A DNA stretch of 64,000 nucleotides, taken from contig CAVVGO010000005.1 of assembly GCA_963747835.1 (NCBI GenBank), positions 1,674,001 to 1,738,000 of the forward strand. The letters run 5' to 3'. The notes under the pieces were generated by a model. That model searched no databases. It had not been told where the DNA came from and saw only the letters and a list, made by a program, of their open reading frames with translations. A program made the position numbers and the translations under genes. Shown piece by piece: positions 18,593 to 27,629 of this stretch (the first letter of the stretch is position 1; every line of letters begins with the position of its first letter). Source of the DNA: JAJPKK01 sp963747835. Its GTDB lineage: Bacteria > Pseudomonadota > Alphaproteobacteria > Rhizobiales > Xanthobacteraceae.

Positions 18593-20934
18593 TTACCGGC
18601 TCCCCAGCACGCGGCGCAGGTACATGATCGTCGGCCGCAGGATCAGCATGTCGGCGACCAGCGCGGCTATCATGGCGAAGGAGCTGAGCCAGCCAAACAG
18701 GCGCAACGACGGCAGGCTCGAAAACACCGTCGCCGCAAGGCCGCAAGCGAGCACAACCGAGGTCAGGATCAAGGCGGGGCCGACCAGGATGGTGGCGCGT
18801 TCGACAGCGCCGCCGGGATCCTCGCCCGGACGCTCCTCAAGCCGCAATCGGTTGAGGAAGTGGATGGTGGCGCTCAAGGCGAGCCCGAACGACACCGTCA
18901 GGGCGACGATGCTGGCGAATTGCAGGCCGTCGCCCAGCGCGTAGAGGATGACGCCGGAGGCGAGCACTGGAAATATGCCTGGCAGGATCACGGCGAGCAT
19001 TACCACCAGCGAGCGGAACGCGAGGCCGACGAAGGCGGCGACGAAGATGATTTCGATCGTCAGGCCGTAGTTCAATTTCTTGATCATGTCGGCACTGTTG
19101 CGTGCCGCGATCGCCGACAGGCCCGTCACCGAGATATGGTAGCCCGGATGCGCGACGCGCAACGGCTGGAGCGTCTTGTCCAGGTTCTCGACGATCGGCA
19201 GCAATCGGCTGGCGTCTTCGTCCGGAATGCGGCCGGAGATGACGACGGCGTCCTGGTTGGCGGACACGAAGCGGCGCACCAGATATTGCGGCAGGACATC
19301 GACATACTGCTTGAGGGTTGCGGCGTCAGACTTGCCGAGCTTCTCGGCGAGCCAGCGGCGCAGCGTTTCAATCGACCAAACGTTGCCGACGCCGGCCTGC
19401 TTTTCCAGGATCCCATGGACCTGCGCGATGACGTCGAGCGTTTCGGGGTCATACAGCGATTTGCCGTCGGGGAATTCGACCAGGATGTCGAGCGGGTTCG
19501 CGCCGGTCAGTTTGGCATCGAGCCGGCCGCTCGCCTGCACGGCCTGCTCCTTGTCGGGCACGAGGTCGGCGAGGCGGTAGCGCGGCTGCAGATTGACATA
19601 GATGAAGGCAAGTGTGGCAATCACCCCCACGGCGATGAGCGTATAGAGGCCGGGCCGCGATACCATGCGGTGCGCAATAAATCCGCAAAAACTGCGGAGA
19701 GCATCGACCGCCTGATCCGCGCCTTTGACCTTGGCCGCGAAAGTGGTCTCCTTGTGGATCAGCAGCATGCCGAGCAACGGCACCAATGTCAGCACTGCAA
19801 TCAGCGCCACCACGGTCGCGATGATGCCGGCCTCGCCGAAGGTGCGGATCAAGTCGGATTTAGCGAACAATAGGGATACGAAGGAGAGCCCGGCGGTGGC
19901 GTGGGTAAGCGACGCAGGCCGGCCCCGCTATCAGGATGGCGGCGCGGAACGCCTCGGCCTTGGTATAGCCGGCGATCAGTCTGTCGCGGGCCAGGAAGGT
20001 AAGCTGCATGCTGTCGGAAAAGCTGATCACCATGATCAGCGGCGTCATCACGTTGAGAAAGATGTTGAGCCTGAAATCGAGCCAGCCGAGCGCGCCGAGG
20101 GCGAGCAGGATGGCGGTGAGCGGCGGCGCCGCCGCGATCACCATGAACGACACCCGCCGGTAGAACAGGATGGCGATCAGGCAGCCGGCGACGAACCCCA
20201 GCGCATTATAAACCACCCGGTCGCGCTCCATTGCGTTGCGGATGTCGAGTTGCATCACCGGCACGCCGGACAATTCGCCTTTGAGATCAGTGCCGACGAG
20301 GTCCTCGTTCACGGTCTTGCGGATTTCGTCGACTACTGACGAGAGGCCGTTGGCGGCGGCAACCTCGGGATCGAGCGCGAGCACGACGAGCGCAAGCTCG
20401 CCATCCAGCGACAACAGCTTGCCGCGGATGATCTCGTTGCTCATCACCTTCTTGATCAAGGCTTCGTAAGCGGCCCCTTGCGGCAACTCCTCGGGAAACA
20501 GCGGTTCCGGGATGCTGTTGCCGGGTTCCGGCGGCTCGCGGGCGGAGAACAGCGAGATGATGCCGCGGGTGCCGTCGATGAGTTGCAGGTCGGTGACGAG
20601 TTCGCGCAGTTTCTGCGAGATGGTCGCGCTCCAGCAGCGTCTTGCCCTCGACCACGACGAGAACGTCGTATTCGCTCGACGGAAAGCGTTTCGTGACCTC
20701 TTCGTATTGAAGGAATTCGGGGGTGTCGGAGCGGAATAATTGGCTCAGCGAATCGTCGGCCTGGATGCGCATGACGCCGAAGCCCGCCGCGATCGCGAGC
20801 AGTACGAACACGACGGCACCGATCACCGGATGGCGCAGCGAGGCGAGCCCGAGCCGTTCGACCCCGAGCGCGAGCCGGAACCTTGGTGCGCCCTCGTCGG
20901 CGGCATGGGAGTGATCGGGATTTTCGCGCTGCAC
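18593..20934 (-). CDS. RND/MMPL-family exporter (two frameshifts)
   Basis: GTG at 20934, preceded by GGAG seven bases away, begins an RND-superfamily protein of the COG1033/MMPL type. It has a first TM segment (HPVIGAVVFVLLAIAAGFGV), a large periplasmic loop, a TM bundle (VVYNALGFVAGCLIAILFY onward), a second loop and a second bundle ending in LRRVLGSR. Extra bases at about 20616 and 19910 split the frame. Removing both gives exactly 780 codons (779 residues), the size of the family. Relatives export hydrophobic or lipid-like molecules, HpnN for hopanoids being one subfamily. No membrane-fusion partner or hopanoid gene is adjacent, so the cargo is unknown. Confidence 0.82.
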
Positions 20935-21039
20935 CTGACGTCTCCAAAGTCCTCGCAGACTAATCAATTCCTGACGATCCCGGTGCCGCAATTTCAGCCG
21001 CGCCGGCGGACTAGGGCGCGCGCGACTGGCGGTTCGTCG

Positions 21040-21966
21040 TCACCCCCGGTAGACCGGCTCCGGCTGGGAAAAGAAACTCGCCAGGATATGCAGGCACAGT
21101 TCGTAGTTCTTGCCCTGGAAGCTCGCATGGGAGATGCCGGGCATCACGGCGAACTGCTTGTCCGGATTGGGCAGCAACTTGAAGAATTCGATGAGGTCGT
21201 CGACGCTTGCGATGCCGTCCCACTGGCCGCGCAGGATGATGGTCGCAGCCTTGATCTTGGTCGGATCGCAGACCGGGAGATGGGCACACATGTCCACATA
21301 GGTGCCGTTCGGTATCGAATCGTCGAGCGACAGGATGGCGTCGGCGAACGCGTCGATGACTTTGTCTTCGGCCGAACCCGGATGGTCGCGGTTGAAAATC
21401 GAATGCACGAAGGCGCGGTCGATCGGCCGGCGGTTCTTGGCGCGGAACTCGGGGAGCTTTTTCGCGCGCTCCGTCAGGGTCGGGCTGCCCTTGCCGGTCC
21501 ACACGAAGGCGTCGAGCGCGAGGCGGCCTACCATCTCGGGATGGTTCTGGGCGAACAGTGCTGCGCGCAGTGCACCAGAGGAAATGCCGTACATGAGCAG
21601 CGGTTTGTTGCCGCGTAATTTGCCGATATAGGTGGCGGCGGCGAAGCAGTCCTCGGCCCCGTAGGCGATCGGCGCATTGTTGTCGCGGGTCTTGGTCGAG
21701 CGGCCATAGCCCTCCATGTCGACCGACCAAGTGTCGTAGCCGCGGCGCGCGAAGAACTCCATCGCCGAAGAATCCGGCCGACCCGGCACGTGAAGATCGA
21801 AGGTCGGCTGCGACGCCATGGAGGAGCCATGAACGAACAGGATGGTGCCTCGCGCCTTGGCAGGATCGACGGCTATCTTGTTCCACAGGAAGAGCTTCAC
21901 ATCCCCCTTGCTGGTCCAGTGCTCCTGTCCGGTGATCTGGCCGGTGGCGGCGGTCATCTCGTTCAT
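21040..21966 (-). CDS. Alpha/beta hydrolase
   Basis: The ATG with AAAGG upstream gives 308 residues. Serine-hydrolase landmarks are present: the oxyanion loop HGSS (residues 46-49), nucleophile elbow G127-I-S129-S-G131, a candidate acidic residue in RGQWDGIAS and the catalytic His in PGISHASFQG near the C-terminus. No signal peptide is seen, so it should act in the cytoplasm. It is monocistronic and divergent from the complex I operon, from which about 540 bases separate it. The substrate cannot be told from the sequence. Confidence 0.83.
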   Translation of the reverse strand: MNEMTAATGQITGQEHWTSKGDVKLFLWNKIAVDPAKARGTILFVHGSSMASQPTFDLHVPGRPDSSAMEFFARRGYDTWSVDMEGYGRSTKTRDNNAPIAYGAEDCFAAATYIGKLRGNKPLLMYGISSGALRAALFAQNHPEMVGRLALDAFVWTGKGSPTLTERAKKLPEFRAKNRRPIDRAFVHSIFNRDHPGSAEDKVIDAFADAILSLDDSIPNGTYVDMCAHLPVCDPTKIKAATIILRGQWDGIASVDDLIEFFKLLPNPDKQFAVMPGISHASFQGKNYELCLHILASFFSQPEPVYRG

Positions 21967-22504
21967 GATCGGGGCCTTTCGTGAGATGTTGCTAGGGAAA
22001 GAATGGGGCGGAAGATGGAGGCGCGAGGCGCTGGTTCGACCGGCCTTATACAGGGCCGTGGCCGGTGCACCTATACCCAAACGCCAATCGAGCGCGCCGC
22101 GATCGGGTCCGGTCCGGAGCCCCTGGTGCGATCGCCGGCTCAGGCAAACCATCCCCCGGCCACGCTTGCCGGCGTGATCGGGGCATCGGGTGCGCGGTTT
22201 GGCCCTCCCCTTTGGCGCAACGAATCACCGCACGCATCATCTGAAACCGACGGAGGTCCGGGAACCCCCGCCGGCTCACGATTTTTCATGCTGCCGGATT
22301 ACGTTTGCGCCGTGCCTGCCGGCCCCACCGCGCTGGAAGAACAATGCGACGAACAGCGACTTGCGCCCCATGGTGCACTGCGCTAAGCCTCCGCCGTCCC
22401 TGCCGCATTTTCAGTTCGGGCCGGCGGCGCCGGGCCATCGGGCCGGACGGGGATATGCCGGAGCGCGACCGCCGCTGGCATCGGATTCCACCCGCGAGGT
22501 GACG
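21967..22504. other. Divergent intergenic region upstream of the nuo operon
   Basis: No gene is supported on either strand. The segment must carry the promoter of the complex I operon on the right and of the hydrolase on the left. I do not see a convincing -35/-10 pair. Small plus-strand frames run through it without interruption into nuoA but lack family sequence before the nuoA start. Confidence 0.4.
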
Positions 22505-22870
22505 ATGGACGCGCTGTTGCAGGAATACCTTCCTCTCGTCGTCTTCATCGGGATTGCGCTCATGATCGGGCTCGCGCTTCTCATCGCGCCCTTCATCGTT
22601 GCCTACCAGCAGCCCGATCCGGAAAAGCTGTCCGCCTATGAATGCGGTTTCAATGCGTTCGACGACGCGCGGATGAAATTCGACGTGCGCTTCTACCTGG
22701 TCGCGATCCTTTTCATCATCTTCGATCTCGAAGTGTCGTTCCTGTTCCCGTGGGCGGTAGCATTTGGCAAATTGGGGGCGTTCGGCTTCTGGTCCATGAT
22801 GGTATTCCTGACGGTCCTGACCATCGGATTTATCTACGAATGGAAGAAGGGGGCGCTCGAATGGGATTGA
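22505..22870 (+). CDS. nuoA: NADH-quinone oxidoreductase subunit A
   Basis: This is the first gene of the complex I operon, a 121-residue membrane subunit with three TM helices (LVVFIGIALMIGLALLIAPF; VRFYLVAILFIIFDLEVSFL; FWSMMVFLTVLTIGFIYEW). The conserved YECGFNAFDDARMKFDVRFYL loop, with the redox-sensitive Cys, sits near the quinone site. The start was chosen as the ATG giving the family length; the frame extends upstream without homology. The end overlaps nuoB by 10 bases, implying translational coupling. Confidence 0.95.
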   Translation: MDALLQEYLPLVVFIGIALMIGLALLIAPFIVAYQQPDPEKLSAYECGFNAFDDARMKFDVRFYLVAILFIIFDLEVSFLFPWAVAFGKLGAFGFWSMMVFLTVLTIGFIYEWKKGALEWD

Positions 22871-23433
22871 TCGCGCCCACCGTGGCCCCCGCGGCGACGG
22901 GCCTTCTCGATCCGCGCACCGGGTTGCCGGTCGGGTCGGACGACGCTTTCTATGTCGGACTGAACCATGAGCTTGCCGACAAGGGCTTCCTGGTCGCCGC
23001 CGCCGACGACCTGATCATTTGGGCCCGCACCGGGTCGCTGATGTGGATGACGTTCGGGCTCGCCTGCTGCGCCGTCGAGATGATGCAGATGTCGATGCCG
23101 CGATACGACGCCGAGCGGTTCGGCTTCGCACCGCGGGCCTCGCCGCGCCAGTCCGACGTCATGATCGTCGCCGGCACGCTCACCAACAAGATGGCGCCGG
23201 CGCTGCGCAAGGTCTACGACCAGATGCCGGAGCCGCGCTATGTCATCTCCATGGGCTCATGCGCCAATGGGGGCGGCTACTACCACTATTCTTACGCGGT
23301 AGTACGCGGCTGCGACCGCATCGTTCCGGTCGATATATACGTTCCGGGCTGTCCGCCGACCGCCGAGGCGCTGCTGTACGGCGTTTTGTTGCTGCAAAAG
23401 AAGATCAGGCGGATCGGGACCATCGAGCGGTGA
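22861..23433 (+). CDS. nuoB: NADH-quinone oxidoreductase subunit B
   Basis: The 190-residue peripheral-arm subunit holds the terminal [4Fe-4S] cluster N2 that reduces quinone. All four ligands are present: Cys69 and Cys70 (GLACCAVEMM), Cys134 (GSCANGGG) and Cys164 (VPGCPPTAE). The amphipathic quinone-site stretch TFGLACC is conserved. It starts inside the end of nuoA and lies four bases before nuoC. Confidence 0.95.
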   Translation: MGLIAPTVAPAATGLLDPRTGLPVGSDDAFYVGLNHELADKGFLVAAADDLIIWARTGSLMWMTFGLACCAVEMMQMSMPRYDAERFGFAPRASPRQSDVMIVAGTLTNKMAPALRKVYDQMPEPRYVISMGSCANGGGYYHYSYAVVRGCDRIVPVDIYVPGCPPTAEALLYGVLLLQKKIRRIGTIER

Positions 23434-23437
23434 CCAC

Positions 23438-24058
23438 ATGACGAACGAGACGCTCGAAAACCTCGGCCAAGCCATCGCCGGGGCGCTTCCCGGCGCGGTC
23501 ACCGGCTATTCGGTGACGGGCGCTGAACTGACCGTCGCCGCCAACGCTGCGGACATCGTTCGTGTGGCCACGTTCCTGCGCGACGATCCGGGTTGTGCCT
23601 TCTTTTCCTTCATCGATGTCACGGCGGTGGATTGGCCGCAGCGCGAGCGCCGCTTCGATATCGTCTACCATCTGCTGTCGCCGACCAAGAACCATCGCGT
23701 CCGCGTCAAGATCGAAGTCGACGAGGACACGCCGGTCGCCTCCATCATCGATGTGTTTCCGGGGACCAACTGGTTCGAGCGCGAGGTCTATGATCTCTAC
23801 GGCGTGATTTTCACCGGCCATCCCGACATGCGGCGGCTCCTGACCGACTACGGCTTCGAAGGGCATCCGTTGCGCAAGGATTTCCCGCTCACCGGTTTCG
23901 TTGAAGTGCGTTGGGACGACGAGCAGAAGCGCGTCGTTTATGATCCGGTGCGGCTGGCGCAGGAATTCCGCAATTTCGATTTCCTGTCGCCTTGGGAAGG
24001 TCCCGACTACCCGCTGCCGGGTGACGAGAAGGCGGCGCCCGGAAAGCCGTCTCCATGA
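23438..24058 (+). CDS. nuoC: NADH-quinone oxidoreductase subunit C
   Basis: The 206-residue 30-kDa subunit of the peripheral arm has no cofactor. The signature EREVYDLYGVIFTGHPDMRRLL and the following DYGFEGHPLRKDFPLTG are complete. The C-terminus (FDFLSPWEGPDYPLPGDEK) is the usual alphaproteobacterial tail. The stop overlaps the nuoD start as ATGA, so translation of the two is probably coupled. It docks NuoD onto the hydrophilic arm. Confidence 0.95.
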   Translation: MTNETLENLGQAIAGALPGAVTGYSVTGAELTVAANAADIVRVATFLRDDPGCAFFSFIDVTAVDWPQRERRFDIVYHLLSPTKNHRVRVKIEVDEDTPVASIIDVFPGTNWFEREVYDLYGVIFTGHPDMRRLLTDYGFEGHPLRKDFPLTGFVEVRWDDEQKRVVYDPVRLAQEFRNFDFLSPWEGPDYPLPGDEKAAPGKPSP

Positions 24059-25246
24059 ATGAGGCCGCAGTCCGCAATTTCACCATCAATTTCGGGCCCC
24101 AGCACCCGGCGGCCCATGGCGTGTTGCGCCTCGTGCTGGAGCTCGACGGCGAAGTGGTGGAGCGCGTCGATCCTCATATCGGGCTCCTCCACCGCGGCAC
24201 CGAGAAGCTGATCGAGTACAAGACCTATCAGCAGGCGATCCCGTATTTCGACCGGCTCGATTACGTCGCGCCGATGAACCAGGAGCACGCCTTCTGCCTC
24301 GCGGTGGAGAGGCTCCTCGGCCTCGAAGTGCCGCGCCGCGCCCAGCTCATCCGGGTGCTCTATGCCGAGATCGGGCGGCTGTTGTCGCATCTTCTCAACG
24401 TCACTACCCAGGCCATGGACGTCGGCGCGCTGACACCGCCGCTGTGGGGCTTCGAGGAACGCGAGAAGCTGATGGTGTTCTATGAGCGCGCCTCGGGAAG
24501 CCGCATGCATGCGGCCTACTTCCGGGTCGGCGGCGTCCATCAGGACCTGCCCGTCAAGCTCATCGACGACATCGAAGGGTTCTGCGATCCGTTCCTCAAG
24601 GTGTGCGACGATCTGGAAGCGCTGCTCACCGGCAACCGCATCTTCAAGCAGCGCAACGTCAATATCGGCGTCGTCAAGCTCGCGGACGCCTGGGCGTGGG
24701 GCTTTTCCGGTGTGATGGTACGCGGCTCCGGCGCCGCCTGGGACCTGCGCAAGGCGCAGCCCTATGAATGCTACGCCGAACTTGATTTCGACATCCCGAT
24801 CGGGAAGAACGGCGACTGCTACGACCGCTACTGCATCCGCATGGAAGAGATGCGGCAGTCGGTCCGCATCATGAAGCAGTGCATCGCCAAGCTGCGCGCG
24901 CCCGGAGGGCAGGGGCCGGTCACCATCGCCGACAACAAGATCGTGCCGCCGCGGCGCGAGGAGATGAAGCGCTCCATGGAGGCGCTGATCCATCACTTCA
25001 AGCTCTATACCGAGGGTTATCACGTGCCGGCCGGCGAGGTTTACGCCGCCGTCGAGGCGCCCAAGGGCGAGTTCGGCGTCTATCTCATCGCCGACGGCAC
25101 CAACAAGCCCTACAAGTGCAAGAATCCGCGCGCCGGGCTTCGCCCATCTCCAGGCAATGGATTTCCTCTGCCGCGGCCATCTGCTCGCCGACGTGTCGGC
25201 GATCCTCGGATCGATCGACATCGTGTTCGGGGAGGTCGACCGGTGA
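24055..25246 (+). CDS. nuoD: NADH-quinone oxidoreductase subunit D (one frameshift)
   Basis: The 49-kDa subunit forms the quinone-binding cavity with NuoB. GPQHPAAHGVLRL, HIGLLHRGTEKL and YVAPMNQEHAFC are typical. After NKPYKCK an extra A at about 25123 (AAGAATCCGC for AAGATCCGC) shifts the frame. The true C-terminus (APGFAHLQAMDFLCRGH ... FGEVDR) is read in another frame and stops at 25246. Repaired, it is 396 residues, the normal length. The break is probably a sequencing error because all neighbours are intact complex I genes. Confidence 0.93.
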
Positions 25247-25295
25247 CACGCCCTGCCGCCATTTCCGCCAAGCACGACTAGACAACGAGTAGACG

Positions 25296-25928
25296 ATGTC
25301 CGTTCGACGTCTTGCCTCCGACGACCAGCAGCCCGCGAGCTTCGCCTTTACGGCGGAGAACCTCGAATGGGCGAAGCATCAGATCGCCAAATACCCCGAA
25401 GGCCGCCAGGCCTCCGCCGTGATCCCGATCCTGTGGCGCGCCCAGGAGCAGTCCGGCGGCTGGACGCCGAAAAAGGCGATCGAATATGTCGCCGACATGC
25501 TCGGCATGGCGCATATCCGCGTCCTCGAGGTCGCGACCTTCTACACCATGTTCATGCTCGCGCCGGTCGGCCGCAAGGGACACGTGCAGATGTGCGGGAC
25601 GACGCCGTGCATGTTGCGGGGCTCCGACGATATCAAGAAGGTGTGCGAAGAGCGCATCCATCACGACCAGTTCCACGTCTCGGCCGACGGCGACTTCTCC
25701 TGGGAGGAGGTCGAATGCCTCGGCGGCTGCGTCAACGCCCCGATGGTGATGATCGGCCGTGATACCTACGAAGACCTCACGTCTGAGACCCTCGGGCGTG
25801 TGCTCGACGCGCTGGCGCGCGGCGACGTTCCCACGCCGGGCCCGCAGAACGGGCGGCAGTTCTCTGCTCCGATCGGCGGCGAAAACACGTTGCTCGATGT
25901 CATTGCCGAACCCGCAAGCAAGGCGTAA
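25296..25928 (+). CDS. nuoE: NADH-quinone oxidoreductase subunit E
   Basis: The 210-residue thioredoxin-like subunit of the NADH dehydrogenase module binds [2Fe-2S] cluster N1a. The ligands are Cys100 and Cys105 (MCGTTPC) and Cys141 and Cys145 (CLGGC). The C-terminal extension after residue 165 is typical of the alphaproteobacterial form. About 50 bases separate it from nuoD, and nuoF begins three bases after its stop. Confidence 0.95.
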   Translation: MSVRRLASDDQQPASFAFTAENLEWAKHQIAKYPEGRQASAVIPILWRAQEQSGGWTPKKAIEYVADMLGMAHIRVLEVATFYTMFMLAPVGRKGHVQMCGTTPCMLRGSDDIKKVCEERIHHDQFHVSADGDFSWEEVECLGGCVNAPMVMIGRDTYEDLTSETLGRVLDALARGDVPTPGPQNGRQFSAPIGGENTLLDVIAEPASKA

Positions 25929-25931
25929 CCG

Positions 25932-27233
25932 ATGCTCGCCGACAAAGACCGCATTTTCAGGAATCTTTACGGCCGCAAGGACTGGGGCCTGGCGGGCGCG
26001 CGTGCGCGCGGCGCCTGGGACGGCACCAAGGCGATCCTGGAAAAAGGCCGCGACGGCATCATCAGCGACGTCAAGGCTTCCGGCCTGCGCGGACGCGGCG
26101 GCGCCGGCTTCCCGACCGGGCTCAAATGGTCGTTCATGCCCAAGCAGATCGGCGACCGGCCGCATTATCTCGTGGTCAATGCCGACGAGTCCGAGCCCGG
26201 GACCTGCAAGGACCGCGAGATCATGCGGCACGACCCGCATCTTCTCGTCGAGGGCTGCCTGATCGCCGGTTTCGCCATGGCGTCCCACACTTGCTACATC
26301 TACGTGCGGGGTGAATTCATCCGCGAACGCGAGCACTTACAGGCGGCAGTTGATCAAGCCTATGAGGCGAAGTTGATCGGCAAGGACAACATCAACGGCT
26401 GGGATTTCGACGTCGTCGTCCATCACGGCGCCGGGGCCTATATCTGCGGCGAGGAAACCGCGCTACTCGAAAGTCTCGAGGGCAAGAAAGGCATGCCGCG
26501 GCTCAAACCGCCGTTCCCCGCCAACATGGGCCTCTACGGCTGCCCGACCACGGTCAACAATGTGGAATCGATCGCGGTGGTGCCCGACATTATGCGGCGC
26601 GGCGGTGCCTGGTTCGCCGGGATCGGGCGGCCCAACAACACCGGGACCAAGCTGTTCTGCATCTCCGGCCACGTCAACCAGCCCTGCAATGTGGAAGAGG
26701 CGATGGGGATTCCGCTGCGCGAGCTGGTGGAAAAACATGCCGGCGGCGTGCGCGGCGGCTGGGACAACCTGCTCGCCGTGATTCCGGGTGGCTCGTCGAT
26801 GCCGATCGTGCCGGCGGCCGAATGCGTGCCGCTGCCGATGGACTTCGACGGCACCAAGGCGGTGAAGTCCGCCCTTGGCACCGCCGCCGTCATCGTGATG
26901 GATAAGTCGACCGATATCATCCGTGCTATGGCGCGGATTTCGTATTTCTACAAGCACGAGAGTTGTGGCCAGTGCACACCGTGCCGCGAGGGCATGGGTT
27001 GGATGTGGCGCGTGCTGGTTCGCATGTCCGAAGGCCGCGCCCACAAGCGCGAAATCGACATGCTGATGGAGGTCACCACGCAGATCGAAGGCCATACCAT
27101 CTGCGCCTTCGGCGACGGCGCCGCCTGGCCGGTGCAGGGCCTGTTGCGCCATTTCCGCCCCGAGATCGAGCAGCGCATCGATGAATACGCCGCGAACCCG
27201 CATCCCGAGCCGGTCGCGGTGGCGGCGGAGTGA
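25932..27233 (+). CDS. nuoF: NADH-quinone oxidoreductase subunit F
   Basis: The 433-residue NADH- and FMN-binding subunit is the electron entry point of complex I. GLRGRGGAGFPTG (51-63) binds NADH, NADESEPGTCKDR (83-95) lies at FMN, and ESCGQCTPCREG toward the C-terminus carries the [4Fe-4S] cluster N3. The length is normal. It is followed six bases later by a small membrane-protein gene, not directly by nuoG. Confidence 0.95.
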   Translation: MLADKDRIFRNLYGRKDWGLAGARARGAWDGTKAILEKGRDGIISDVKASGLRGRGGAGFPTGLKWSFMPKQIGDRPHYLVVNADESEPGTCKDREIMRHDPHLLVEGCLIAGFAMASHTCYIYVRGEFIREREHLQAAVDQAYEAKLIGKDNINGWDFDVVVHHGAGAYICGEETALLESLEGKKGMPRLKPPFPANMGLYGCPTTVNNVESIAVVPDIMRRGGAWFAGIGRPNNTGTKLFCISGHVNQPCNVEEAMGIPLRELVEKHAGGVRGGWDNLLAVIPGGSSMPIVPAAECVPLPMDFDGTKAVKSALGTAAVIVMDKSTDIIRAMARISYFYKHESCGQCTPCREGMGWMWRVLVRMSEGRAHKREIDMLMEVTTQIEGHTICAFGDGAAWPVQGLLRHFRPEIEQRIDEYAANPHPEPVAVAAE

Positions 27234-27239
27234 GGATCG

Positions 27240-27629
27240 ATGACACTCGCCCCAACCGGACAGGCGCGCGGGCACAACTGGCTGTCGAATGCCGGCCTCA
27301 CCATCATGGCGGTCGCTTTTGTGTGGTGGTTCCTGTTCTACGCGCAGTGGACCGGGCCGCTGCGGCTGCTCGATCTCAAGATGCCCTGCCTGGTGTCGAC
27401 CATTGACGAGTGCAGCTTCTTCCAATCGCGGCTCGGGGAATTTCATGCCACCGGGCCGGTCTATCAGCCGGCGGCATGGTGGATCGGGATGGCGACCTTC
27501 CTGACCGGCCGTTTTTCCGGAAAATTCCTTTCGGGAAAGCTTTTAGGAAAACACTCGGGGAAGCTCCCGGCAAAGCTTCCCGGAAAAATCTTGGGGCGCG
27601 CGGGTAAAGAGGACGGAGCCGGCCAATGA
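27240..27629 (+). CDS. Small membrane protein with Lys-rich repeated tail, in the nuo operon
   Basis: The 129-residue product has two hydrophobic segments (AGLTIMAVAFVWWFLFYAQW and AAWWIGMATFLTG), with a Cys pair between them (MPCLVSTIDECSF). After residue 90 it has a low-complexity tail with a 4-5-residue GK period (SGKFL, SGKLL, GKHSGKLP, AKLPGKIL), about eight lysines in 35 residues. It sits between nuoF and nuoG, with a six-base gap before it and an ATGA overlap with nuoG after it, so it is made with complex I. It is not a standard Nuo subunit. Unnamed small frames occur in alphaproteobacterial nuo operons. An accessory or assembly role is only a guess. Confidence 0.75.
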   Translation: MTLAPTGQARGHNWLSNAGLTIMAVAFVWWFLFYAQWTGPLRLLDLKMPCLVSTIDECSFFQSRLGEFHATGPVYQPAAWWIGMATFLTGRFSGKFLSGKLLGKHSGKLPAKLPGKILGRAGKEDGAGQ

